DNA from: DASXMX01 sp036794395
Lineage (GTDB): Bacteria; Planctomycetota; Phycisphaerae; Tepidisphaerales; Tepidisphaeraceae
Assembly (NCBI GenBank): GCA_036794395.1
Contig: DAIRGS010000106.1
Span: 1 to 21,862, forward strand
Direction: 5' to 3'
Length of the DNA stretch: 21,862 nucleotides
Shown: in pieces, positions 1-8,300 of the stretch
How the letters are laid out: each line of letters begins with the position of its first letter
How positions within the stretch are numbered: position 1 is the first letter of the stretch
Notes under the pieces: model-generated
What the model saw: the letters and a program-made list of their open reading frames with translations, nothing else
What the model was told of the DNA's origin: nothing
The model's database searches: none
Program-made: the position numbers and the translations under genes

Positions 1-178
1 GCAAATGTAGAATATTGCTATTCATGCGAACGGCGTGCCGAACGGGATTAGCATTATGATGCAATTCGTTGCATCGAGTCGCTATCGAGCGACACAAGGT
101 TCTGTCTTGGATAAACTTAGAATCATCGAGATGTTCGGCATTTTGGGCCTCAAATCAGCCAATGCATGCGCGAACCGC
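1..178. other. left edge, no gene recognised
   Basis: This stretch lies downstream of the minus-strand miaE gene. No convincing coding frame, RNA gene or terminator is visible. Short open frames here do not resemble known proteins and run antisense into miaE. Confidence 0.5.
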
Positions 179-793
179 TCATCGATCCTGAATCCCACTG
201 TGCATTCGCGGCCCCGGTGGCTGCGTGCGGATGATCTTGGCCTCGGCATCGAGAATCTGGTCCCAGCGTTTGGCCACCTGGTCGGGGGGCTGGATCTCCT
301 CGGCGAGCTGGAGGAAGGTTCGATAGTGGCCATGCTCGCTGGCCCACAGGCCGCGATAGAGCTTGGCGAGTTCGGGGTCTTCGCAGGCTTCACCCAGCAG
401 TTTGAAGCGTTCGCAGGATCGGGCTTCGATCAGGGCTGATACCATGAGTCGGTCGACCAACTCAGCCGGGCCAAAGCCCATGCGGACCAGGTCGCGCAGC
501 CGGCTTGCATAAGGGTTTGAATGCTGGCGGGTCAGGCGAGCACCGCGCCGGGCAAGCATCCTGCACACGACCGCCAGATGCTCCACTTCATCGCGGGCGA
601 TGGCGGTCATGGCCGAGACCCAATTCTCGGGCGGCGTCGGTTCGGGGTAGCGGTTGACCAACTCCAACGCATTCATGGCCGCCTTTTTTTCCAGATGCGC
701 GTGGTCGTTGAGCAGCTCAAGAGGGCGGAGCAATACCTCGGCGGCCCATTGGGGCGGTGTGAGATATCGGAGCGGCAGATCGTCTGAAGGCAT
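179..793 (-). CDS. miaE: tRNA-(ms2io6A)-hydroxylase, MiaE family
   Basis: The 204-residue product fits the non-haem diiron MiaE family, which hydroxylates the isopentenyl side chain of 2-methylthio-N6-isopentenyladenosine at position 37 of tRNAs. The four-helix-bundle ligand pattern is visible: E35 (in HLEKKA), E69xxH72 (in DEVEH), E123 (in IEARSCE) and E153xxH156 (in SEHGHY). Length is typical. The start at 793 (MPSDDLPLRY) was chosen because the family similarity begins directly after it. The frame stays open to 919, but those 42 extra residues are Arg/Pro/Gly-rich and unlike the family. The gene is transcribed away from the exported-protein pair. Its substrate requires MiaA and MiaB, which are not in this window. 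No strong ribosome binding site is seen. Confidence 0.9.
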   Translation of the reverse strand: MPSDDLPLRYLTPPQWAAEVLLRPLELLNDHAHLEKKAAMNALELVNRYPEPTPPENWVSAMTAIARDEVEHLAVVCRMLARRGARLTRQHSNPYASRLRDLVRMGFGPAELVDRLMVSALIEARSCERFKLLGEACEDPELAKLYRGLWASEHGHYRTFLQLAEEIQPPDQVAKRWDQILDAEAKIIRTQPPGPRMHSGIQDR

Positions 794-840
794 AGGCAGT
801 CCATTCTGGGCGCGAACCGGGCGCCGAGGCAAGCCGGTCG

Positions 841-868
841 TTGTACCCGGCCAATGCCGAGGTAGAAT
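841..868 (+). promoter_or_regulatory. candidate sigma70-type promoter for the coiled-coil/nitrilase pair
   Basis: A -35-like TTGTAC (841-846) is separated by 16 bases from TAGAAT (863-868), five of six matches to the -10 consensus. Transcription would begin near 875, about 20 bases before the ATG at 896. The -35 box is weak. Position in a divergent intergenic gap supports it. Confidence 0.4.
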
Positions 869-895
869 GGACGTCCAACCAACCGGAGGTCTTCC

Positions 896-1261
896 ATGTC
901 CACGACTCGCGTCATGCAATCGGCACTGGCCATCCTCATCCTCTCAGGTCTCGGCGCTTCGCCCACAACACCGGCCAAAGACGCAGACCCTCAGGACAGC
1001 ATCAATTCTCTATCGCTTCAAGTCATGACTCTCACGGCCCAAAATTCCGCGTTGACCAAGAAAAACGCCGCGTTGCAAGAGCAGGTGAATCGGCTTCAAG
1101 TCCAACTTGCCATTAAAACCACCACGCGGCAAGACGCGAAACCCAACTCAATTCCCGATGGCTGGGCGCCACATAAATTCAATGGAATGACCTATTACAT
1201 GATCCCTCTTGAGGAAGGTCAACGCGTTACGCCGACCACCCGGCCGACGCGAATCAAGTGA
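896..1261 (+). CDS. small exported coiled-coil protein, function unknown
   Basis: This 121-residue protein is not recognised. Residues 1 to about 27 form a signal peptide (basic start, hydrophobic stretch ALAILILSGLG). Residues 34-75 read as a heptad-patterned Leu/Asn-rich coiled coil (SINSLSLQ through NRLQVQL). After a linker comes a compact motif, W90-xPHKFNGMTYYMIPL, which looks like a small folded unit; a TPTTRPTRIK tail follows. A good Shine-Dalgarno, GGAGGT at 885-890, fixes the start. Its TGA (1259-1261) shares a base with the ATG of the following nitrilase gene, so the two are probably translationally coupled. A periplasmic or envelope protein that oligomerises through its coiled coil is an inference. 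Confidence 0.75.
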   Translation: MSTTRVMQSALAILILSGLGASPTTPAKDADPQDSINSLSLQVMTLTAQNSALTKKNAALQEQVNRLQVQLAIKTTTRQDAKPNSIPDGWAPHKFNGMTYYMIPLEEGQRVTPTTRPTRIK

Positions 1262-2169
1262 TGCGGATCGCCATAATAATCACCTTCATTCTGGGCGCCG
1301 GGACGACACCGGTTAGGTCGTTCGCCGCTGCGCCGGCAACGACCCGACCGGCGACGGTGATGGTCGCAGCCATTCAGTGTTCGTCGGATCTTGGCGAATT
1401 GGCCGCCAATCGTGCGAAGCTGACGAAGTTGGTCGAAGAGGCCGCGGGGCACGGCGCGAAGATCATTGTTCTGCCTGAAGCTGCCGTGACGGGGTATCTG
1501 TCTCAGGATCTGAAAACCAACTGGCGTCTGCCGGGCCGACCAATCGAGCCATCGTTTCAGGCGAAGGATCCGCTTCCTTTTGCCGAAACGGTGCCGGGGG
1601 AATCAACGCAACAATTTTCGAGTTTGGCAGAGCGGCTGAAGGTTTACCTCACCGTCCCCCTACTGGAAAAGCAGCAGGGCGGTGGCTCGGTTGAGGTTTT
1701 CAATACTGTTTGCCTGATGGCCCCTGATGGCAGAATGGTGGCGCATTACCGCAAGCTGGCGCCGTGGCCTCTACCTGAGAAATCATGGGCGACACCCGGC
1801 GATCGTGGGGTACAGATTTTTGATACGGAATACGGCCGTGTCGGACTCGCCATTTGCTTCGACATCCGCTCGATCCTGCCCAAGTATGAGCCCCACCGTC
1901 TCTGGGCGCTTCTTTATCCCATTGCGTGGGTGGATGACAATCATCCGGCGGAATGGTTCTGGCATACCCTGCCCCAGGGCGTGAAGCCGTTTCATCTGTA
2001 TTTGATTGGCGCAAATTGGAGTGTCGATTCCAGGCAGCCCTGGTTCGGCTACGGGTTCTCGGAGATCATTTCACCGGATGGCGCCATTCTGGCCGCAGCC
2101 AAGAGCCTTCACGGGTCGGAGATTGTTTATGCGACGATCCCGACCCAATGGGCGGCATCGGCAAAATGA
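1261..2169 (+). CDS. exported carbon-nitrogen hydrolase (nitrilase superfamily)
   Basis: The 302-residue product has the Glu-Lys-Cys triad of the nitrilase superfamily: E73 in LPEAAVTGY, K165 in YRKLAPW and C199 in LAICFDIR. Family members hydrolyse or transfer nitriles, amides, carbamoyl compounds or acyl groups; the substrate cannot be told from sequence. Residues 1-24 look like a signal peptide ending near SFAAAPA, followed by a TTRP linker, so the enzyme is probably periplasmic, whereas most of the family is cytosolic. The ATG at 1261 overlaps the preceding TGA; an in-frame GTG at 1258 is the alternative. It lacks the many membrane segments of apolipoprotein N-acyltransferase, so it is not Lnt. 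Confidence 0.85.
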   Translation: MRIAIIITFILGAGTTPVRSFAAAPATTRPATVMVAAIQCSSDLGELAANRAKLTKLVEEAAGHGAKIIVLPEAAVTGYLSQDLKTNWRLPGRPIEPSFQAKDPLPFAETVPGESTQQFSSLAERLKVYLTVPLLEKQQGGGSVEVFNTVCLMAPDGRMVAHYRKLAPWPLPEKSWATPGDRGVQIFDTEYGRVGLAICFDIRSILPKYEPHRLWALLYPIAWVDDNHPAEWFWHTLPQGVKPFHLYLIGANWSVDSRQPWFGYGFSEIISPDGAILAAAKSLHGSEIVYATIPTQWAASAK

Positions 2170-2195
2170 CTTCGCGGGGGACGGCAATTGCTCGT

Positions 2196-2223
2196 TTGAC
2201 CACCTTCAGGCGCCATCTATACT
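2196..2223 (+). promoter_or_regulatory. sigma70-like promoter of the ABC ATPase gene
   Basis: TTGACC (2196-2201) and TATACT (2218-2223) are each five of six matches to consensus and are 16 bases apart. The predicted start of transcription is near 2230, giving a leader of about 27 bases to the ATG at 2257. This is the best-looking promoter in the window and separates the ATPase gene from the nitrilase gene upstream. Confidence 0.6.
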
Positions 2224-2256
2224 TTTCCGGCCCACGCAATTCCTACTGACTACCCG

Positions 2257-3441
2257 ATGGCCCAGCTCGACTTAGAGAAACTGACGAAGATTTTTCCCGG
2301 CGATGTGACTGCCGTGGATGGGATTGATCTTCAGATCCCCGATCGGGCCTTTGTGGTGCTTGTCGGGCCTTCGGGGTGTGGGAAAACGACCACACTTCGA
2401 ATGATTGCGGGGCTGGAGACGGTTACTTCGGGCGTGATTCGAATTGGGGAGGAGGTTGTAAACAATCTGCCGCCCAAAAATCGTGATGTGGCGATGGTTT
2501 TCCAGAACTACGCGCTGTATCCGCACATGTCGGTTTTCAAGAACATGGCGTTTGGGCTGAAGCTGAGGGGGATGTCGCGGGAGAAAATTGAGGCGCGGGT
2601 GCGATCGGCCGCGAAGGTGCTGGATATCGAGCACTTGCTCGATCGCAAGCCTCGGGCACTTTCCGGGGGCCAGCGTCAGCGGGTGGCGGTGGGGCGGGCG
2701 ATTGTGCGGGAGCCGGCGGCGTTTTTATTCGATGAGCCGCTCTCGAATCTGGACGCCAAGCTGCGTGTTACGACCCGAGCCGAGCTCAAGCGGCTGCATC
2801 AACGCCTGCAAACCACAACAATTTATGTTACCCACGATCAGGAGGAGGCCATGACGTTGGGGGACCGCATTGTGGTGATGAAAGACGGGGTAATTATGCA
2901 GGCCGATACGCCACTTCACACCTATAATCATCCGGCAAATCGCTTCGTCGCGGGGTTTATAGGGATGCCCCCCATGAATTTCTTCGACGGAGTCGTTATG
3001 ATAGACGGTGCGGAGACGGTGTTTCAGGAAAGATTGCCATCGTCGGCACAGCAGCCTATTGTGCCCGGCGAAGGTTTGCGGTTGCCTGTTCCAGCGCATT
3101 TAACGATGCGGTTGAGCGAGTATGCCGGCCAGCCTGTTGTGCTGGGAATCAGGCCCGAACACCTGTCTGTTCGCCCGCCGCAGGGTGATAAGTATGCCCA
3201 GTTAGCGGTTTGTGTGCATGTGATTGAGCCCTTAGGCCGCGATATGGATGTTTACATGAGCAGCAAACTAAACGATCATATTGTTGCTCGGCTGGAGGCT
3301 GATTTGGCCCAGAAGGTCGGTCTCCAGGCGGAGGCGCGGGTGACGATGTTCGTCGACCCGCGGAAGGTCCATTTTTTCGAACCCGGAGACGCCGGGATGA
3401 ACCTGAGCCAGACGAGCGAGTTTTCCCATGCGATTGCATAA
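2257..3441 (+). CDS. ugpC: MalK/UgpC-type sugar ABC transporter ATP-binding protein
   Basis: All ABC ATPase motifs are intact in the 394-residue product: Walker A GPSGCGKTT (37-45), Q-loop Q83 in VFQNYALYPH, signature LSGGQ (135-139), Walker B FLFDEP with catalytic E160, D-loop SNLDAKLR and H-loop H193 in VTHDQEEA. A C-terminal TOBE/MOP-type regulatory domain follows, with GIRPEHL near 297-303. This is the CUT1 class that energises uptake of sugars, oligosaccharides or glycerol-3-phosphate. No permease or binding-protein gene is adjacent, as for shared ATPases such as MsmX, so the substrate is open and the symbol is a family label. No Shine-Dalgarno is seen before the ATG. Terminator-like hairpins follow. 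Confidence 0.88.
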   Translation: MAQLDLEKLTKIFPGDVTAVDGIDLQIPDRAFVVLVGPSGCGKTTTLRMIAGLETVTSGVIRIGEEVVNNLPPKNRDVAMVFQNYALYPHMSVFKNMAFGLKLRGMSREKIEARVRSAAKVLDIEHLLDRKPRALSGGQRQRVAVGRAIVREPAAFLFDEPLSNLDAKLRVTTRAELKRLHQRLQTTTIYVTHDQEEAMTLGDRIVVMKDGVIMQADTPLHTYNHPANRFVAGFIGMPPMNFFDGVVMIDGAETVFQERLPSSAQQPIVPGEGLRLPVPAHLTMRLSEYAGQPVVLGIRPEHLSVRPPQGDKYAQLAVCVHVIEPLGRDMDVYMSSKLNDHIVARLEADLAQKVGLQAEARVTMFVDPRKVHFFEPGDAGMNLSQTSEFSHAIA

Positions 3442-3477
3442 GGCATGGGACAACCTCTTTGGCGTAAAACGCCCCGC

Positions 3478-3517
3478 CATCCGAAGGAGTTTCGGATGAG
3501 TGGGTGAGTGTTTTTTT
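3478..3517 (+). terminator. hairpin with distal T-run, possible terminator
   Basis: A perfect 8-bp stem (CATCCGAA/TTCGGATG, loop GGAGT, 3478-3498) lies 37 bases after the ABC ATPase stop. The run of seven T follows only after 12 more bases (3511-3517), which is too far for a standard intrinsic terminator unless the stem extends through the flanking CCC/GGG bases. Confidence 0.35.
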
Positions 3518-3540
3518 ACAGGTTCTGCCTCGAATCGATG

Positions 3541-3565
3541 GGCCGCCGGCATGGTGGCCTTTTTT
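3541..3565 (+). terminator. intrinsic terminator upstream of nusA
   Basis: GGCCGCC (3541-3547) pairs with GGTGGCC (3553-3559) with one G-U pair and a five-base loop, directly followed by six T. This is a canonical intrinsic terminator. It isolates the nusA block from the ABC ATPase gene. A promoter for nusA should therefore lie in 3566-3640, where I see only weak candidates such as TTGGCC at 3567. Confidence 0.6.
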
Positions 3566-3640
3566 GTTGGCCTGTTCGTCGCGGAGATTTTAGACGGCGG
3601 CTAATCAGGATGATGACGGAAAACTAAATAGCGAGGAGTT

Positions 3641-5206
3641 ATGGCGAACGCGGAACTAATCAGAATTGTGGACGGGATTGCCCGTGACAAGAACATCGAG
3701 CGGGAGCAGGTGTACGTCGACATCGAACAAGCGGTGGCGTCTGGTTTGCGCAAGCAGTTCAACACTGAGGACACCAGCGAATTTGCAGTGACTGTGGATC
3801 GTTCCAGCGGGGATATTTCGGTCAACCGGCAGGGGCAGATTCTTCCGCTTTCCGTCATGGGGCGCATTGGCGCGCAGACCGTCAAGCAGGTGATGATCCA
3901 GCTGATCCGCCAGGATGAACGCGGCAGCATCTACGAAGAATTCAAGGATCGCGTCGGCACGATCGTAACCGGCACAATCGCCCGCTTTGAAGGCAGCACG
4001 ATGATCGTGAGCCTCGGCAGGGCTGAGGGGTTAATGCCCAGGAGTGAACAGATACCGGGCGAACAGCATGAGGTCGGGGAGCGGATTCAGGCGCTGATCA
4101 TGGAAGTGCGGGATACGCCCAGCGCCGTGAAGATTATTTTGAGCCGCAGCCACCCGGAACTGATTCGCCGGCTGTTTGAGCGCGAGGTTCCGGAGGTGGG
4201 TGAGCGGACAATCGAAATCAAGGCCCTGGCGCGTGAGCCGGGCCATCGAACCAAGATTGCGGTCAGTTCGATCGACAGTAAGGTCGATGCGGTCGGAGCG
4301 TGCGTGGGTGTACGCGGGAGCCGGATTAAGAACATCGTCGACGAATTGGGCGGTGAGAAGATCGACATCGTTCGATGGAATGAATCGTCTCAGATCCTGA
4401 TCGGCAACGCGCTGAAGCCGGCTGAGGTGACGGAAGTCGCACTCTGCTTTGAGCTGGGCCGGGCGACGGTCGTTGTAAATGAAGACCAGTTGAGCCTTGC
4501 CATCGGCAAGCGCGGGCAGAATGTCCGGCTGGCCGCTCGGTTGACCGGTTGGGACGTCGATATTCTCACCCCGGCTGAATTCCAAAACGGTGTTCAGCGC
4601 CTTGATCGAACGCTTAAGAGCGTGGAAGGCGTCGCGCAGGAAATGGTCGACAAGGTCATCGCGCTGGGTCTGATTGACGTACGCGATATTGAAGAAGTGG
4701 GCACGGGCCCTCTCATGGAAGAGCTTGGGCTCACCGAAGAGGTGGCGCAGGTCGTGGTGGACAAGTGCGCTGAAGAGGCCAAGCACGTTGCGACCGAACA
4801 GGAAGCCAAGCGTGCGGCGGATGCATCGACCCGGGCGGCCGGGAGGCAATCGGCCGCCGGCCCCAATGCGTTGGAGCGAGCCTTGGCCGCTGATCCAACG
4901 GTTGCAACGCCGACTGAGGAGGCAACTGCCGACAGCGAGGGTACTAACCGCATGCCCGGCGCGATGGAAGCCGTCGAAGGCGGAGCGCCGGAAACGGTCA
5001 CACATGCCGAGCGGCCGGTGACCCAAGGGGATGAACTTTCGCCGGAAGAAGAGGCGATTCATTCCGCGGGTGAAGGCGATGCAGGCGGTGATGAAGACCA
5101 GAAAGAATACGCCGACGAGGACGCGGAAACCGCCGCTTTAGCTGAAGGGCGGATTTCCCCGCCGACCAGCACACGAGACAAGCCGCACACGACGGCGGGA
5201 ACCTGA
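3641..5206 (+). CDS. nusA: transcription termination/antitermination factor NusA
   Basis: NusA binds RNA polymerase and nascent RNA and modulates pausing, termination and antitermination. The 521-residue product shows the family order: N-terminal RNA-polymerase-binding domain (1-100), S1 domain (about 104-171), KH1 with GVRGSRIKNI (223-232) and KH2 with IGKRGQNVR (288-296). A helical segment with a helix-hairpin-helix look (325-380) follows. Residues from about 400 to 521 form a low-complexity Glu/Asp/Ala-rich tail, probably disordered. A Shine-Dalgarno (GAGGAG, 3633-3638) supports the ATG. The usual upstream partner rimP is not in the window, and no ylxR or L7Ae-like gene lies between nusA and infB. 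Confidence 0.97.
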   Translation: MANAELIRIVDGIARDKNIEREQVYVDIEQAVASGLRKQFNTEDTSEFAVTVDRSSGDISVNRQGQILPLSVMGRIGAQTVKQVMIQLIRQDERGSIYEEFKDRVGTIVTGTIARFEGSTMIVSLGRAEGLMPRSEQIPGEQHEVGERIQALIMEVRDTPSAVKIILSRSHPELIRRLFEREVPEVGERTIEIKALAREPGHRTKIAVSSIDSKVDAVGACVGVRGSRIKNIVDELGGEKIDIVRWNESSQILIGNALKPAEVTEVALCFELGRATVVVNEDQLSLAIGKRGQNVRLAARLTGWDVDILTPAEFQNGVQRLDRTLKSVEGVAQEMVDKVIALGLIDVRDIEEVGTGPLMEELGLTEEVAQVVVDKCAEEAKHVATEQEAKRAADASTRAAGRQSAAGPNALERALAADPTVATPTEEATADSEGTNRMPGAMEAVEGGAPETVTHAERPVTQGDELSPEEEAIHSAGEGDAGGDEDQKEYADEDAETAALAEGRISPPTSTRDKPHTTAGT

Positions 5207-5363
5207 TAAGAGAATGACCCATGAGGGTCGGTTTGACGTAGTGTTGATGCGATTGAATTAGATCACTTCCGCAAGGCCATTTGTTTGGTCCGGCGGTGTA
5301 CGAAAGTATTGGGAACCTGCCCTCGGGGTCGGTTTCAATGCGTTAGTTTTTACGGAGCGCGTT
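5207..5363 (+). other. nusA-infB spacer, possible infB leader
   Basis: This 157-base gap has no gene. A 5-bp hairpin (GACCC-ATGA-GGGTC, 5216-5229) follows the nusA stop. The 10-mer GGGTCGGTTT occurs twice, at 5225-5234 and 5326-5335. A TTGACG (5233-5238) has no good -10 at standard spacing. GGAG at 5354-5357 is the ribosome binding site of infB. Whether the gap is a regulatory leader cannot be decided by eye. Confidence 0.35.
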
Positions 5364-8300
5364 TTGGCTAAAGGCATCCGAGTCAATCAGCTTGCCAAAG
5401 AGCTGGGTGTAGAGAGCAAGGCGATTCTGGCGAAGTGTCGCGACGAGGGTTTGGGCGAGAAGGTCCCGAACCACATGAGCGTACTGAGTCTGGGTTTGGC
5501 AGAGACGGTGCGCGAATGGTTTAGTGGTGGCAGCGGAGGCGAGGGCGGAGGCACCGCCGTCGAGACTGCGGCGCATGTGGATGTCGCCGTCAAGCCCAAG
5601 CGGCCGCGCGTGAAGACCCGGAAGGAAATCGAGGGTTCGGAAGAACCGAATCCCTCGGATGATTCCGAGCCGTCTGACCAAGAGTCGGCCGAAGCCCACA
5701 CGGTGGTGGGCGAAGCGCCTCAGCCGGCGGGTGTTGAAATGCCCGATATCGCGCCTGTTCCGACGCCTTCGGCACATGCTCCATCGCCCGCGTTTGTTCC
5801 AGCGGCTCCGGGTCCGATGATCGAAACGCGGGTACCGATTGTGCCGACGCCGGTCGTCCCTGAGCCGATCATTACGCATGCCCCCCCGGCAGCGCCCGCG
5901 GCTCCGGTTCATACCGCACCGCCGGCGCCCCCGGCAATTTCGACACCGGCCCTCGCGCCGGCTGCGACCATGCCAGCCGGTCCTTCTACAACCGTCCCAG
6001 GTAAATCGGCTGGCGATCAGGGCCGTCCGCCGGTTGCTCGACCGACGATTACGCTCAGTAACCGCCATGGCACCGGCCCGGCAATTGTCGAGCGCAAGGC
6101 CATTGCGCCGCCGGTGAAAATGGTGGTTCCGGAACCGGCAAAGATCCAGGGTCCTCGCGTGGTCCGCGAGGAAAAGCCGGACAACCTACCCGCGCCGCGT
6201 CGCCGTCCGCCAATTGGTGGGCAGAGTGAAGGCCCGGCGTTCACCCAGGCCCGCCCGATCGCTGGCCGCGGTGTGAAGGTTTCTGAGGAAGAGGAAGAGG
6301 AAAAGAAGAAGGCCTCTGCCAAAGGAAGCCGGACGCTGTCGAACCGGCGTCGCGGGCTGGATGGCCGTCGCGGCGAGGCGATGGAAAAGCTTCGCGACTT
6401 CAGCGAGCAGGACCTGAAAGAACGCCATCTGCGTCTGGCTGGTGCAGCCGGTCACCGTGCGGCGTTCGACAGCCATCTCAAGCGCGCCGAACGCGGACAT
6501 CACATTCAGGCCAAGACCGCGGTCGAATTGGGCGAACCGATTCGTGTCGAGGAGCCCATCACGGTCAAGAGCCTTTCGTCGGCCCTGGGTGTCAAGAGCA
6601 ACGACATTATCACCCGCCTTATGAAGCAGGGATTGTTTGCCACGATCAACCAGAGCCTCGATGCCGACACGGCCGGTGCAATAGCGCTGGAGTTTGGCGT
6701 TGAACTGACGATCGCTCAGCAATCCACGCTCGAAGAGCAGTTGCTCAGCGAGTTGGAAATGCGCGACCCGGAACCGGAAAATCTGCGGTCCCGGCCGCCT
6801 GTGGTGACCATCCTGGGTCATGTCGACCACGGCAAGACGAGTCTGTTGGACCGAATCCGCACGGCCAACGTGGCCGCGGGCGAGGCCGGCGGCATTACAC
6901 AGCACACCGCCGCGTGGATGGTTCAAGTTGGCGAGAAGCGTGTCACCTTCATCGATACGCCGGGCCACCAGGCCTTCACGGCAATGCGTGCCCGCGGTGC
7001 CAACATGACTGATATCGTCGTGTTGGTCGTCTCGGCGGCTGAAGGTGTTCAGCCGCAGACAATCGAGTCGATCAACCACGCCCGGGCGGCCGAGGTGCCC
7101 ATCGTGGTGGCGATGAACAAGATCGATCGCCCAGATGCGAACCCCGACATGGTTCTGGGGCAATTGGCCGCTCAGGGCCTGAACCCGACCGAGTGGGGCG
7201 GCGATACCGAAGTCATTCGGACCAGCGCCACCACCGGCCAAGGCATCCCCGAGCTGATCGACATGCTCGATTACCAGGCCAGCCTGCTCGAGCTCAAGGC
7301 TGATCCGATGGCTTCGGCGCGTGGTATCGTGATCGAATCGACTGTCAACGCGGGCCTTGGGCCAGTGGCGACCGTGCTTGTGCAAGACGGCACGCTTCGA
7401 ACAGGCGATGTCATGTTGTGCGGCCCCGGATACGGGCGCATTCGCACAATCCTCAACGATCGCGGCGAAAGCATCACCGAAGCCTCGCCCTCCACTCCGG
7501 TCGTCGTCGCAGGCCTTGGCGAAACGCCCATGTCCGGCGACAAGTTCTACATCGTGGAGGATTTCGACCGCGCCAGAGCGATTGCCGAGGAGCGTTCGAC
7601 GCACAATCGCCAGTCGCAACTGGCCGAGCGAAACACCGCCACCACGCTCAGCAACCTGTATCAGCAGATCCAGGCCGGTCAGGTGAAGACGATCAACGTC
7701 ATCATCAAGGGCGACGTTCAAGGTTCGGTGGAAACACTCACCAAGACCGTTACCGACGCCAACACCGACGAAGTGAAGGTGCGAGTGATTCACTCGGCGG
7801 TTGGCGCCATCAACGAGAGCGACGTCGAACTGGCCGATGCATCCAGTGCCGTCATCATCGGGTTCAATGTTGTTCCCGACGAGGCTGCTCGCGGGATGGC
7901 CGAGCAGCGTCGCGTCGAGATTCGCACGTATCGCGTGATCTACGAGATTTTCGACGACTTGAAGAAGGCCTTGTCGGGCCTGCTCAAGCCCGAGATTCGC
8001 GAGAAGCTGCACGGGCATTGCGAAGTTCGCCAGATCTTCAAGGTCAGCCGCGTGGGCAACATTGCCGGTTGCTTCGTCACCGATGGCCACATTCAGCGCG
8101 GCAGCCGCATCCGGCTCACACGCGGTGGAACGGTCATCACCGACGATCTCGCGATCGATACCCTTCGACGCGTCAAGGACGACGTCAAGGAAGTCAAGGC
8201 GGGCCTCGAGTGCGGTATCAAGCTCGCCGGCTACGATGACATCAAGATCGGCGACATCATGGAGGCTTACATCCGGGAGACGATTCAGAGGACACTGTAA
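5364..8300 (+). CDS. infB: translation initiation factor IF-2
   Basis: IF-2 is the GTPase that places initiator fMet-tRNA on the 30S subunit and promotes subunit joining. The 978-residue product starts at a TTG, supported by GGAG six bases upstream and by the immediate family start AKGIRVNQLAKELG. One IF2_N domain is at 1-52, then a Pro/Ala-rich linker and a charged segment with an EEEEEKKK run (about 55-390), then a second IF2_N domain (about 396-450). The GTPase motifs are G1 GHVDHGKT (485-492), G3 DTPGH (531-535), G4 NKID (585-588) and G5 SATTGQG. EF-Tu-like domain II, IF2 domain 3 and C-terminal tRNA-binding domains follow. It is long for IF-2, mainly through the linker. Confidence 0.97.
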   Translation: MAKGIRVNQLAKELGVESKAILAKCRDEGLGEKVPNHMSVLSLGLAETVREWFSGGSGGEGGGTAVETAAHVDVAVKPKRPRVKTRKEIEGSEEPNPSDDSEPSDQESAEAHTVVGEAPQPAGVEMPDIAPVPTPSAHAPSPAFVPAAPGPMIETRVPIVPTPVVPEPIITHAPPAAPAAPVHTAPPAPPAISTPALAPAATMPAGPSTTVPGKSAGDQGRPPVARPTITLSNRHGTGPAIVERKAIAPPVKMVVPEPAKIQGPRVVREEKPDNLPAPRRRPPIGGQSEGPAFTQARPIAGRGVKVSEEEEEEKKKASAKGSRTLSNRRRGLDGRRGEAMEKLRDFSEQDLKERHLRLAGAAGHRAAFDSHLKRAERGHHIQAKTAVELGEPIRVEEPITVKSLSSALGVKSNDIITRLMKQGLFATINQSLDADTAGAIALEFGVELTIAQQSTLEEQLLSELEMRDPEPENLRSRPPVVTILGHVDHGKTSLLDRIRTANVAAGEAGGITQHTAAWMVQVGEKRVTFIDTPGHQAFTAMRARGANMTDIVVLVVSAAEGVQPQTIESINHARAAEVPIVVAMNKIDRPDANPDMVLGQLAAQGLNPTEWGGDTEVIRTSATTGQGIPELIDMLDYQASLLELKADPMASARGIVIESTVNAGLGPVATVLVQDGTLRTGDVMLCGPGYGRIRTILNDRGESITEASPSTPVVVAGLGETPMSGDKFYIVEDFDRARAIAEERSTHNRQSQLAERNTATTLSNLYQQIQAGQVKTINVIIKGDVQGSVETLTKTVTDANTDEVKVRVIHSAVGAINESDVELADASSAVIIGFNVVPDEAARGMAEQRRVEIRTYRVIYEIFDDLKKALSGLLKPEIREKLHGHCEVRQIFKVSRVGNIAGCFVTDGHIQRGSRIRLTRGGTVITDDLAIDTLRRVKDDVKEVKAGLECGIKLAGYDDIKIGDIMEAYIRETIQRTL

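Noticed and set aside
794..919. N-terminal extension of miaE to 919
   Set aside because: The extra residues are low-complexity and unlike the family, and would overlap the start region of the divergent gene.
4031..5062. A 343-residue minus-strand open frame opposite nusA
   Set aside because: Antisense shadow with Arg/His-rich composition and no family match.
5207..5363. A riboswitch or ribosomal-protein leader before infB
   Set aside because: Only a 5-bp hairpin and a duplicated 10-mer are visible; no known RNA class is recognised.
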